Shown: one piece after another, positions 15,421-23,305 of the stretch
How the letters are laid out: each line of letters starts with the position of its first letter
How positions within the stretch are numbered: the first letter of the stretch is position 1
Assembly (NCBI GenBank): GCA_029862925.1
Contig: JAOTWJ010000017.1
Span: forward strand, 1-37,422
DNA length: 37,422 nt
From: Gemmatimonadota bacterium
GTDB lineage: Bacteria > Gemmatimonadota > Gemmatimonadetes > Gemmatimonadales > GWC2-71-9
Direction of reading: 5' to 3'
Position numbers and translations under genes: made by a program
The notes under the pieces: generated by a model
The model's input: only the letters and a program-made list of their open reading frames with translations
Told to the model about the DNA's origin: nothing
The model's database searches: none

Positions 15421-17811
15421 TCAAACAATCGCCGTGCCGGTCGCGCGCGGCCCGCGTCGGGCGGCCGGGACAGCGAGCCCCGCCACCCCGTACGCCAGCG
15501 CCGCGAGCGCGAACACCCTCGGCGACCCGAGCTCGAGCCCCACGAGGGCCGCCAACGGTGCCGCCACCACCGACGCGAACCCGTTGATTGCCCAGGCCCA
15601 CGCCACGCGGGGCCGATCACCACCCGCAAGCGCGCGCAGACCCAAGGGGAACGGCATCCCCATCGCCACGCCCAGCGGAGCGAGGAGGAGCGTCGCGCCG
15701 AGCGCCCGTAGCGCGAGCGGGAATCCCTGCATGGCGTGCAGCACGCCGAGGAGCGCGAGGGCAACAAGCGTGAGCCCTGCGGCAAGCGTGAAGGCGAGCG
15801 CCGTCGGCCGCCAGTCGAGGCGATCCGACCAGGCGGCCCCGAGGCCCGAGCTCACCAGCAGCACGGTGAGCACGGCGCTCGCCGCATACACGGGGTGGCC
15901 CAGCAGCAGCGTCAGCTGTTGGATGGCGGCGAGCTCGGCCGCGAGATAGCCCAGACCGATCGCGCCGAAATACGCGAGCAGAACGCCGAAGCTGCCCGGC
16001 CCCGGCGGCGGGCCGCGCACGGCCACCGGCAGGAGCACGAACACGGCCGCCAGCACGAGGCACTGCGCCAGGGTCGCCACGAGCGCGATCACGCCCCATT
16101 CCGCGAACGGCAGCAGCGCCCCGCGGTCGGGGCCGATGAACCGGGCGAGGGCGCCCAAGCCCAGCGCATGATGCGGGTAGGGACGGGCATCGGTAGCCGG
16201 GGCGACCCGGAGCGGATAGGCGTCGGCGAACGCGTCCGCCGCCGCTGCGGACGTCGCCGCCGCGTGCGCGGCCTCGAACACCGCGGGCGGCTCCAGCACG
16301 TTGAACCGCGTGGCCGGTCGCTCGAGCCCCGGCCGCCAGTCCACGTCGAACCAGCGTTCGGCCGTCCACGCCTCGATGGCGGCGAGATCGGCGGCCGTGA
16401 AGCCCTCAGGTTTGGCCAGCACCGTCACGGTGCCCCAGCTCCGCACGACCAGCATCCCGCGCGCCGCTGCCGCCGGATTCAGCCGGCGGAGCGCCGCGGC
16501 GACGGTCAAGACCGCCCGCACTTCCCCGCGTGGCGGCAGGGACAGCCACGTGGTCACGGCGAACACGCCGCCCGGCGCCAGCAGCCGGAGAAACCGCGCG
16601 TACGCGTCCACCGTGTGATCGAAGTCTTCGTCCAGCGCGTGGATGCCGGCCGCCGCGTGTCCGGGCGCACCGGTGGGCGCCAACGTGACGAGATCGTGCG
16701 TGGCGGCCATCCCGGCCGCGGCGCTCCGAACATCGCCCGTCACCCACCGCACGTGCACGCCGGCGCGCGCCTCGAGCCAGCGCGGCGTGGCGAGCGCTGC
16801 GACCGCCCCGTGCAGCTCGACCGCCGTCACCTCGTGCGCACCGTGCGCGAGGGCAGCCGGCAGGTCCATCCCGCCCCCGGCCGCGAGCACGAGCACCCGG
16901 TGCCGGGACCCAAGCGCATACGGCAGACCGGCGGGGAGCCAGTCAAGGAGGCTGACCGTCGAGTCATCCCAGGTCGTGGCCGCCCCGATCGCGTCGCCGT
17001 CCACGAAGAGCCCCGTCTGTGTCGGAAACGGCCCGCGGTAGGCCAACGAGAGCCCGGGGGCAAACCGCAGCGCCGGGGCTCGGACGGCCACCAGCCAGCC
17101 CGTCGGGCTCGCCTGGTCCGCAACCCGCTCCGCCTGAGGAAGTGCCAGCGCCTGTGGCAGCCCCTTGTACGGCAGCACGTCGAGCCGCCACACCGGCCGC
17201 GTGAGTACCACGACGGCGACCGCCGCGCCCACGACCGCCACGCCGAGCCGGGCCCGGCGGTTGGCGAGGGTCCACGCCCCGCACACCGCCCCGGCCGCCG
17301 CGAGCAGGACCGGCACCGCGAGCGCCCGCGGCGGCGGCGCGAGCGCGAGTCCCGCCAGCGCGGCTGCCGCTCCGAGCCCGGCTCCCACGAAGCTCGCTCC
17401 ATACAGCCGGCCCGTGCGCGCGGGCTCCCGCACCAGCGCCAGCAGCGTGACGAGCGCCGCCGCCGCGAACGGAACGGCGAGGAGCGCGTACACCAGTCCC
17501 AGCCGCGCCCACTGTGACGGCTGCCAGGCGAGCTGCGTGGGATCCACCGAGAGCCGGCCCACGGCCACTGGCACCGCGGCCAACGTCACGGCCGTGAGCG
17601 CGGCGGCCCCTGCGAACCACGACGCCACCCAGGTCGCGCGCCGCGGCCGCAGCAGGGCCACGAGGGTGCCGCTCGCACCGTACCCCAGCATGGCGACGCC
17701 CACCGCCATGTAGGCGAAGTGATGGAACTGCTCGATCGCGAAGAGCCGGACGAGGAGGATCTGCCAGGCGAGCGCCGCCGCGGACGCGAGGGCGACCGCG
17801 AGTGCGGTCAC
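15421..17811 (-). CDS. Membrane protein with a degenerate spermidine-synthase-like domain
   Basis: A 796-residue protein in three parts: hydrophobic helices (about residues 1-215), a Rossmann-fold segment (about 265-505) and a second helical block (about 575-790). The central part aligns with fused membrane spermidine-synthase-like proteins: a motif-I segment VLVLAAGGGMDLPAAL, an acidic strand end TAVELH, GDVRSA, and LLAPGGVFAVTTWL. The Asp residues of true aminopropyltransferases are not seen where expected: the usual Y-D-x-I-x-x-D stretch reads HDLVTLAPTG. I therefore doubt it makes spermidine. The start is a GTG at 17811 that overlaps the pcm stop (GTGA), so translation is coupled to the exported methyltransferase. 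The helical blocks may act in transport or scaffolding; no substrate can be named. Confidence 0.82.
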   Translation of the reverse strand: MTALAVALASAAALAWQILLVRLFAIEQFHHFAYMAVGVAMLGYGASGTLVALLRPRRATWVASWFAGAAALTAVTLAAVPVAVGRLSVDPTQLAWQPSQWARLGLVYALLAVPFAAAALVTLLALVREPARTGRLYGASFVGAGLGAAAALAGLALAPPPRALAVPVLLAAAGAVCGAWTLANRRARLGVAVVGAAVAVVVLTRPVWRLDVLPYKGLPQALALPQAERVADQASPTGWLVAVRAPALRFAPGLSLAYRGPFPTQTGLFVDGDAIGAATTWDDSTVSLLDWLPAGLPYALGSRHRVLVLAAGGGMDLPAALAHGAHEVTAVELHGAVAALATPRWLEARAGVHVRWVTGDVRSAAAGMAATHDLVTLAPTGAPGHAAAGIHALDEDFDHTVDAYARFLRLLAPGGVFAVTTWLSLPPRGEVRAVLTVAAALRRLNPAAAARGMLVVRSWGTVTVLAKPEGFTAADLAAIEAWTAERWFDVDWRPGLERPATRFNVLEPPAVFEAAHAAATSAAAADAFADAYPLRVAPATDARPYPHHALGLGALARFIGPDRGALLPFAEWGVIALVATLAQCLVLAAVFVLLPVAVRGPPPGPGSFGVLLAYFGAIGLGYLAAELAAIQQLTLLLGHPVYAASAVLTVLLVSSGLGAAWSDRLDWRPTALAFTLAAGLTLVALALLGVLHAMQGFPLALRALGATLLLAPLGVAMGMPFPLGLRALAGGDRPRVAWAWAINGFASVVAAPLAALVGLELGSPRVFALAALAYGVAGLAVPAARRGPRATGTAIV

Positions 17812-18524
17812 CGCAGGCCTTCGAGCATCGGGACGAACCGCACCGGCAGCAGGTTGCGCGTGGTCATCCGGCCACGGGGGTCCTTCTCCACCAGGATGAG
17901 GTTCTGCACACCGTAAACGCTACCCACGGGTATGACCATCCGGCCGCCTGGCTTGAGCTGCTCGAGCAGCTTGGGTGGGACGTAGCCCGCGGCCGCCGTG
18001 ACGATGACGGCGTCGAACGGGGCCGCCTCCGGCCAGCCGTGGTGGCCGTCGCCGTGGCGCACCCGCACCCCGTCGTACCCCAGGAGGCGGAGCCGCGCGG
18101 CCGCCTCGGTCGCGAGCACTTCGAAGATCTCCATCGTGTACACGTCACAGCCGATGGCGGCGAGCACGGCCGCCTGATAGCCGGAGCCGGTGCCCACCTC
18201 GAGCACCTTCAGGCCGGGTCGCGCGCCCAGGACTTCGGTCATGAAGGCGACGATGTAGGGCTGGGAGATCGTCTGCCCGTGGCCGATGGGCAGCGGGTGG
18301 TCACCGTACGCGAGGTCCCGCACGTCGGCCGGCACGAACTCGTGCCGCGGGACCCGCAGCATCGCGCCCAGCGTAGTCGTGTCCCGCACCCCGGCGCGGA
18401 CGATCACGTCCACCATCGCCTGCCGGCGCGCGCGCTGAGCGGCGTCGTCCCGACCGGCCTGGGCCACGAGCGGGCCGCCGGCCGCCACGAGGGTCAGGAC
18501 CAGCATGGCCGTCTGACGCAGCAT
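17808..18524 (-). CDS. pcm: Exported protein-L-isoaspartate O-methyltransferase
   Basis: A 238-residue protein-repair methyltransferase that methylates isoaspartyl residues in damaged proteins using SAM. Family marks are PRHEFVPADVRDLAYGDHPL, HGQTISQPYIVAFMTE, the SAM motif VLEVGTGSGYQAAVLA, and DAVIVTAAAGYVPPKLLEQL followed by KPGGRMVIPVG. The ATG at 18524 follows GGAAGGGGA and gives a clear N-terminal signal peptide (MLVLTLVAAGGPLVAQAG), so the enzyme should work in the periplasm. SAM supply there is an open question. The stop overlaps the start of the membrane spermidine-synthase-like gene. Confidence 0.92.
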   Translation of the reverse strand: MLRQTAMLVLTLVAAGGPLVAQAGRDDAAQRARRQAMVDVIVRAGVRDTTTLGAMLRVPRHEFVPADVRDLAYGDHPLPIGHGQTISQPYIVAFMTEVLGARPGLKVLEVGTGSGYQAAVLAAIGCDVYTMEIFEVLATEAAARLRLLGYDGVRVRHGDGHHGWPEAAPFDAVIVTAAAGYVPPKLLEQLKPGGRMVIPVGSVYGVQNLILVEKDPRGRMTTRNLLPVRFVPMLEGLR

Positions 18525-18727
18525 GGGTCCCCTTCCGGAGCCGTTGGGTTAACCTCCCGCGTCCGGCACGGTCCCGTCAAGCGATTGGCGACCCCGGTCT
18601 TGCCCTTTCTCACCCCCGGCCCGTCGCGTTACGTTCCGCCCCGCTTCTGGCGGGCGGCTGCCGGTGCCTCAACGGCGGAGCCCGGCTGCACGTAATGAGT
18701 CTCGGTCCTTCCTCAGCAGGGGTGTTC
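18525..18727. other. Divergent promoter region of pcm and the metalloprotease gene
   Basis: About 200 bases between two divergent starts. A palindrome GGTTAACC lies at 18546-18553. TTGACG can be read on the minus strand near 18580, but no -10 box stands at a normal distance from it. I could not define either promoter. Confidence 0.4.
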
Positions 18728-21220
18728 ATGCGACGCATTCGGAGTCTGTTCGTGCTTGCAACGGCGGTCGTCGTGGCGGGGGCGTGTGCCCGAGCGCAGT
18801 CCCAGGCCCCCACCCCGCAGACCGGCCCGCGGGATTCGGCCGCCGCGCGAGCCGCGGCGCGCACTCAGGACAAAAAGCCCAAGCCCTACAAGGAGGTCAT
18901 CACCGCGGAGGCCAAGACCGATTCGGGCCTGTTCCACGTCCATCGGATCGCCGAGAAGCTCTACTACGAGATCCCGCTGACCCAACTGGACAAGGAGATG
19001 CTGCTCGTCTCCCGGATCGCCAAGACGCACAACGAGATCGGGTACGGCGGCGAGGAGGCCAACGAGCAGGTGCTCCGCTGGCAGCGGCAGGATGACAAGA
19101 TCCTGCTCCGGGTGGTCACGCACGTGAACGTGGCGAGCGAATCGCTCCCCATCTACACGGCGGTCCGCAACTCCAATTTCGAGCCGATCGTCCAGGCGTT
19201 CGACATCAAGGCGTTCAGCACCGACAGCGCCAACGCGGTGATCGAGGTGACGGAGCTGTTCACCAAAGACGTCCCGCTGCTCGGCCTCCAGCGGCAGCGG
19301 CGCGAGACCTACAAGGTCCGCCGGCTGGATGACAGCCGCACCTATCTCGTCTCCGCCAAGAGCTTCCCCCGCAACATCGAGGTGCGCCACGTCCTCACGT
19401 ACGAGGCGGGCGAGCCGCCGGCCAATGCGTCGACGGGGGCCATTTCGCTCGAGATGAACCAGTCGATGATTCTGCTGCCCGCGGTGCCGATGCCGCGCCG
19501 TACCTGGGACGAGCGGGTGGGGTTCTTCAGCGTGCGCCAGACGGACTACGGGCTCGACGAGCAGCGGGCGACCCAGCGGCGCTACATCACACGCTGGCGG
19601 CTGGAACCCAAGGATACGGCCGCGTTCCGGCGCGGCGAGCTGGTGGAGCCGGTGCAGCCGATCGTCTACTACATCGATCCGGCGACGCCGGCCAAATGGC
19701 GGCCGTACTTGAAGCGGGGGGTCGAGGACTGGAACGTGGCGTTCGAGCAGGCCGGGTTCCGGAACGCGATCCGCGCCGCCGACCCGCCGAGTCCGGAAGA
19801 AGATCCGGAGTTCAGCCCGGAGGACGTGCGCTACTCGGTGATCCGCTACTTCTCGTCCGACGTGCAAAACGCCTACGGGCCCCACATCTCGGATCCGCGC
19901 ACCGGCGAGATTCTCGAGAGCGACATCGGCTGGTTCCACAACGTGATGAACCTGCTGCGCAACTGGTACTTCGTGCAGACCGCGGCGGCCAATCCCGCCG
20001 CCCGGCGGATCAAGTTCGACGACTCGGTCATGGGCGAGCTGATCCGCTTCGTCTCGGCCCACGAGGTGGGGCACACGCTGGGGCTGCCGCACAACATGAA
20101 GGCGAGCGCCGCCTACCCGGTGGACTCGCTGCGGTCGGCGAGCTTCACGTGCCGCATGGGCACGGCGCCCAGCATCATGGATTACGCGCGATTCAACTAT
20201 GTGGCGCAGCCGGAGGATCAGGGCGTGTGCTTCATGCCCGGGATCGGCGTGTACGACAAGTGGTCCATCCGCTGGGGGTATCGGCCCGTCCTCGACGCCG
20301 CCACGCCGGAAGCCGAGCGGGCGACGCTCGACCGCTGGGTGCGGGAGCACGAGGGCGACCCACTGTACCTGTTCGGGGACCCGTCCGGCATCGACCCGAC
20401 CTCGCAGACCGAGGCATTGAGTGACGACGGCGTGCGGGCCAGCGAGTACGGCATCGCCAACCTCAAGCGGATCGTGCCGAACCTGATCCAGTGGTCGCAC
20501 GAGAGCCTCAACGATTACAGCCAGCTCGAGGAGCTGTACGGACAGGTGATCGTCCAGTGGGCCCGGTACATGGGTCACGTGGCCACGGTGGTGGGCGGCG
20601 TCACGCAGACCCGCAAGACCGTGGACCAGGCGGGACCGGTCTACGCGATCGTGCCGGAGGCCAAGCAGCGCGAGGCCATGCGGTTCTTCCGCGAGCAGGC
20701 GTTCGCGACGCCCACCTGGATGCTGGACCGCGACATCCTCTCCCGCATCGAGCACGCGGGTGCGGTGGAACGGATCCGGCAGCGGCAGGTCTCGGTGCTC
20801 AACAACCTGCTGTCGTTCGACCGGCTGCAGCGGCTGATCGAGTCGGACGCGGCGATCGGCAACCAGGCCTACACGCTCGGCGAGTTCTTCGACGACCTGC
20901 GCGGCGCGGTGTGGACGGAGCTGGCGGCCGGCCGCACGACGGACGTGTACCGCCGCAACCTGCAGCGTGGCTACATCGAGCGCATGAAGTACCTCATGAC
21001 GGAGGAGCTGCCGCCGATTCCGGCGCAGTTCCGTCAATTCGTCACCCGCACGGACGTGAACGTCGCGCAGAGCGATATTCGGGCGTTCGCGCGCGGCGAG
21101 CTGGAGGCGCTCAAGCGCCAGATCACGGCGGCGCTGCCGCGGGTGACCGACCGCGCCACGCGGCTTCACTTGCGCGATGTCCAGGCGCGGATCGACGAGA
21201 TCCTGGAGCCAAAGGACTGA
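18728..21220 (+). CDS. Zinc-dependent metalloprotease of the DUF5117/DUF4953 type
   Basis: An 830-residue exported protein. The ATG at 18728 has AGGGGTG upstream and opens a signal sequence (IRSLFVLATAVVVAGACARA) that ends in a possible lipoprotein Cys. The middle part fits DUF5117: GLFHVHRIAEKLYYEIPLTQ, DKEMLLVSRIAKT, VIEVTELFTKDVPLLGL. The catalytic zinc site is HEVGHTLGLPHN with the first His at residue 445, followed by MDYARFNYVAQPED (Met-turn-like). PIVYYIDPATPAKWRPYLKR and GVEDWNVAFEQAGF precede it as in M10-like family members. The C-terminal 250 residues are helical. Homologues are usually lipoproteins of unknown target. The longer in-frame start at 18695 has no signal logic. Confidence 0.92.
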   Translation: MRRIRSLFVLATAVVVAGACARAQSQAPTPQTGPRDSAAARAAARTQDKKPKPYKEVITAEAKTDSGLFHVHRIAEKLYYEIPLTQLDKEMLLVSRIAKTHNEIGYGGEEANEQVLRWQRQDDKILLRVVTHVNVASESLPIYTAVRNSNFEPIVQAFDIKAFSTDSANAVIEVTELFTKDVPLLGLQRQRRETYKVRRLDDSRTYLVSAKSFPRNIEVRHVLTYEAGEPPANASTGAISLEMNQSMILLPAVPMPRRTWDERVGFFSVRQTDYGLDEQRATQRRYITRWRLEPKDTAAFRRGELVEPVQPIVYYIDPATPAKWRPYLKRGVEDWNVAFEQAGFRNAIRAADPPSPEEDPEFSPEDVRYSVIRYFSSDVQNAYGPHISDPRTGEILESDIGWFHNVMNLLRNWYFVQTAAANPAARRIKFDDSVMGELIRFVSAHEVGHTLGLPHNMKASAAYPVDSLRSASFTCRMGTAPSIMDYARFNYVAQPEDQGVCFMPGIGVYDKWSIRWGYRPVLDAATPEAERATLDRWVREHEGDPLYLFGDPSGIDPTSQTEALSDDGVRASEYGIANLKRIVPNLIQWSHESLNDYSQLEELYGQVIVQWARYMGHVATVVGGVTQTRKTVDQAGPVYAIVPEAKQREAMRFFREQAFATPTWMLDRDILSRIEHAGAVERIRQRQVSVLNNLLSFDRLQRLIESDAAIGNQAYTLGEFFDDLRGAVWTELAAGRTTDVYRRNLQRGYIERMKYLMTEELPPIPAQFRQFVTRTDVNVAQSDIRAFARGELEALKRQITAALPRVTDRATRLHLRDVQARIDEILEPKD

Positions 21221-21235
21221 GTTCGCCGGCTGGCA

Positions 21236-21285
21236 GGGAGCGGGGAGCGGGACCTTCCGCGAGAAGGGAACCACTCCCCGCTCCC
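21236..21285. terminator. Terminator-like hairpin after the metalloprotease gene
   Basis: GGGAGCGGGGAG (21236-21247) pairs perfectly with CTCCCCGCTCCC (21274-21285). The 26-base loop holds a second small hairpin (CCTTC, CGCGA, GAAGG). No T-tract follows, so termination is likely but not proven. Confidence 0.55.
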
Positions 21286-21471
21286 CGCACGTCTTGGAAG
21301 GCCCGTTCACAGCCCCCGGTCCGCCACTCAAAGTGACCATCGCTATGAGGGTATCTGATAACAGGAAGTCCGTTCATCGCGATTTGCGCAGAATCCATGC
21401 CGGGTCCGCAGCACCAATCCTCGAAGCCTCGGTCGTCTAACCAACCTCGATACCCTACTAGTGGTAGTAGC
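21286..21471. other. Gene-free spacer with an operator-like inverted repeat
   Basis: No coding region is supported here. Base composition drops visibly toward AT. At 21455-21470 CTACTA, a GTGG loop and TAGTAG form a perfect six-base inverted repeat one base before the -35 box of the next gene, a usual position for an activator or repressor site. Confidence 0.5.
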
Positions 21472-21499
21472 TTGACGGCCGCAACCAAGACCGTAGCAT
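21472..21499 (+). promoter_or_regulatory. Promoter of the propeller/Cys-rich gene pair
   Basis: TTGACG (21472-21477), a 16-base spacer and TAGCAT (21494-21499) match sigma70-type boxes at 5/6 and 4/6. Transcription would start near 21506, 28 bases before the ATG at 21534. The inverted repeat CTACTA/TAGTAG abuts the -35. Confidence 0.55.
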
Positions 21500-21533
21500 G
21501 GAAGTAGGCTCTGAGAAGCGTCGGTGGTAGAGA

Positions 21534-22643
21534 ATGAGTAACGTCGATCACCCCCCGTCGAAGACCCTGCGACGGCACGTCGTTGCGCGCATATCGCGAG
21601 TCGCTCTCCCTTTGCTCTTGACGCCGGTTCTAGAACATCCCCTCCACAGTCAGGCGCCAACTGACTCGGTCATCCCGAGACAGATTCGGGAAACGAAGAT
21701 CCCCCATCCGATTCTCGACCTGTCCGAGGCAGTCAGGATAGGAAGCGAAAACGGCGAATACGATGCGTTCGGCCGCGTAACAGACGCTGTGTTCCTTGAG
21801 TCCGGCGCCATCGCTATCGCGGATGCGATCCTCGCACAAGTCGTGGTGTTCTCCCAGGATGCTCGCTGGGTTCGGTCCATCGGTCGTTCGGGCGACGGCC
21901 CGGGTGAGTTTCGGCTTCCCGCCGTCCTGGCCGCTGGGGCCGATGACTCTCTTCTGGTTTGGGACGCCCGCACCCGCACGATCTCGTTCTTCGATGCCCA
22001 GGGGAAGTACGTACGATCGTTCCGGACTCCCCCGCAGTGGATTGTATCGAGCATGAGGAGTCTCCCCGGCGGGCAGTTACTCGTTTCGGCGTTTGATCCA
22101 CAAAGCGGCAGGGTCTTGCACATTGTCGACATGACCGGCGCCGTCTTGCGGTCCTTCGGACCAAGACCATCTCGACCGCTACTCGAGCCGTTCCAAGCCA
22201 CGCTGCTCGGCGGCTATATCGATGTCATGGGAGGCAAGGTTGCGTACACGAACAAGAGCCCCTATGAGATCTGGCTGTTTGAAGAGACGAATGCGAAGGT
22301 GTTCTGCGCCGGACGGCCCAACTGGACGAGCGACCCTCGAACGGTCGTGTCGAGAAGCACAGAGGTGGCGCACCTCGACTGGAACTCGTACATCCACTCC
22401 GCTAGGATCTTGTTTCTTTCGGACTCCCTCCTACTCAACGTGCTTTTCGACCCCGTCGCTGAACGACGGACGGTCGACTTGGTCACGATAGACTGCCGCT
22501 TACTCAGGAGACAGGAAGTCCACAGTCCGGTGATGTTCACTGATCGTTGGAAAGGACGCCTGCTGGCGGTACGCAACCTCGATTATCCCGAGGTGGTCCT
22601 CTATGACTACACGGTGGGCAGCGCTCGCAGAGGAGAGCAGTAG
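21534..22643 (+). CDS. Exported six-bladed beta-propeller-like protein
   Basis: A 369-residue protein starting at the ATG at 21534 (GGTGGTAGAGA upstream). A hydrophobic stretch near residues 20-40 (ISRVALPLLLTPVLEHPLHSQA) is a probable signal peptide after a basic N-terminus. The mature part has NHL/TolB-like strands: FGRVTDAVFLESGAIAIADA, QVVVFSQDARWVRSIGRSGD, GPGEFRLPAVLAAGADDSLL, VWDARTRTISFFDAQGKYVR. The phrase IGR-G-x-GPGEF is typical of the six-bladed propeller family (PF17170-like) common in Bacteroidetes and Gemmatimonadota. GC content is clearly lower than in neighbouring genes. A second gene for a small exported Cys-rich protein follows after a hairpin, and the two are probably co-transcribed. 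The ligand is unknown. Confidence 0.82.
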   Translation: MSNVDHPPSKTLRRHVVARISRVALPLLLTPVLEHPLHSQAPTDSVIPRQIRETKIPHPILDLSEAVRIGSENGEYDAFGRVTDAVFLESGAIAIADAILAQVVVFSQDARWVRSIGRSGDGPGEFRLPAVLAAGADDSLLVWDARTRTISFFDAQGKYVRSFRTPPQWIVSSMRSLPGGQLLVSAFDPQSGRVLHIVDMTGAVLRSFGPRPSRPLLEPFQATLLGGYIDVMGGKVAYTNKSPYEIWLFEETNAKVFCAGRPNWTSDPRTVVSRSTEVAHLDWNSYIHSARILFLSDSLLLNVLFDPVAERRTVDLVTIDCRLLRRQEVHSPVMFTDRWKGRLLAVRNLDYPEVVLYDYTVGSARRGEQ

Positions 22644-22663
22644 CGTTCGTGTTTGGCGAGTGT

Positions 22664-22687
22664 GTCTTGGTCGTGCATGACCAAGAC
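22664..22687. repeat. Perfect hairpin between the propeller and Cys-rich genes
   Basis: GTCTTGGTC (22664-22672), loop GTGCAT, GACCAAGAC (22679-22687). The nine-base stem has no T-tract, so it may be an RNA processing or stability element rather than a terminator. Confidence 0.7.
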
Positions 22688-22702
22688 AAGTGTGAAAATC
22701 AA

Positions 22703-22717
22703 CTCCTCACGTAGGAG
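22703..22717 (+). promoter_or_regulatory. Small hairpin that would hide the Shine-Dalgarno of the Cys-rich gene
   Basis: CTCCT (22703-22707), loop CACGT, AGGAG (22713-22717). The right arm is most of the ribosome site AGGAGG, which ends five bases before the ATG at 22724. Pairing would block ribosome loading. Confidence 0.5.
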
Positions 22718-22723
22718 GTATCG

Positions 22724-23185
22724 ATGTTGACGAAGCTTGCGATTCCGGTGATCGCAGCGATGGCGGCTGTCATTGCCTTCCCAGGCACGACGGTGGGCCA
22801 AGGGAATGAGTGCGTTTTTGGGTGTCACTGTACGCCGACCGGCGGGTGCGCCTGCCAAGAAGGTTGGGGGGCAGCGCGTGACTGCGTGCTTCCAGCAGGT
22901 GGAGGATGTGAGGTCATCGCGTGCGAGAAGCTGGAGGGGTTCCTCTTCGGTGCCGACGGGAGTGTCTTTGCGGTCGCCTCTGCTCCCGAGAGCGGCCCGG
23001 CCACACGCCGGGGGGTGAACACTGCAATGGCGGAGCTGCAACTGAGAAGCGCAGTCGTTCGCAGGGACGCCTCAGCACAGGAAGGTCAACTCCTTCGCCA
23101 CTGTACCGGTGTCGTGATGCTCAGAGTGCGCGCGAAGTCAGAAGCTCGCGTCCTCAGAGAAGCGGATCGGAAGATGGTTCTCTAG
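22724..23185 (+). CDS. Small exported Cys-rich protein
   Basis: A 153-residue protein with a strong ribosome site (AGGAGG, 5-base spacing). Residues 1-25 are a signal peptide (LAIPVIAAMAAVIAFPGTTVG). The mature N-terminus holds eight Cys at 30, 34, 36, 42, 44, 54, 62 and 67 (CVFGCHCTPTGGCACQEGW region), a spacing that suggests four disulfides in an EGF-like or knottin-like fold. A ninth Cys lies near residue 127. The C-terminal half is Arg/Ala/Glu-rich and charged, without known motif. It is not an NVEALA peptide by sequence, though the gene pairing with a six-bladed propeller is reminiscent of that system. Low GC is shared with the upstream gene. I do not recognise the family. Confidence 0.7.
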   Translation: MLTKLAIPVIAAMAAVIAFPGTTVGQGNECVFGCHCTPTGGCACQEGWGAARDCVLPAGGGCEVIACEKLEGFLFGADGSVFAVASAPESGPATRRGVNTAMAELQLRSAVVRRDASAQEGQLLRHCTGVVMLRVRAKSEARVLREADRKMVL

Positions 23186-23305
23186 CTAGGGGTGGCACAG
23201 CTGTCTTTGGGCTTGGGACTCACGCGGCCGCAGCGGCAGCGCTGGGTGCCGGACTCAGTCATCACAGACCGAGGCCCGGCGCCCGGCCAGCGGCTGCTTG
23301 GGGCA

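Noticed and set aside
15421-17811. True spermidine synthase, which would fit the polyamine transporter in the window
   Set aside because: The expected Asp residues of the aminopropyltransferase site are not visible and the Rossmann core is embedded between membrane helices. The link to potABCD is not supported.
22724-23185. NVEALA-type peptide precursor
   Set aside because: The layout next to a six-bladed propeller is similar, but no NVEALA-like motif is present and the protein is longer, with a different Cys pattern.
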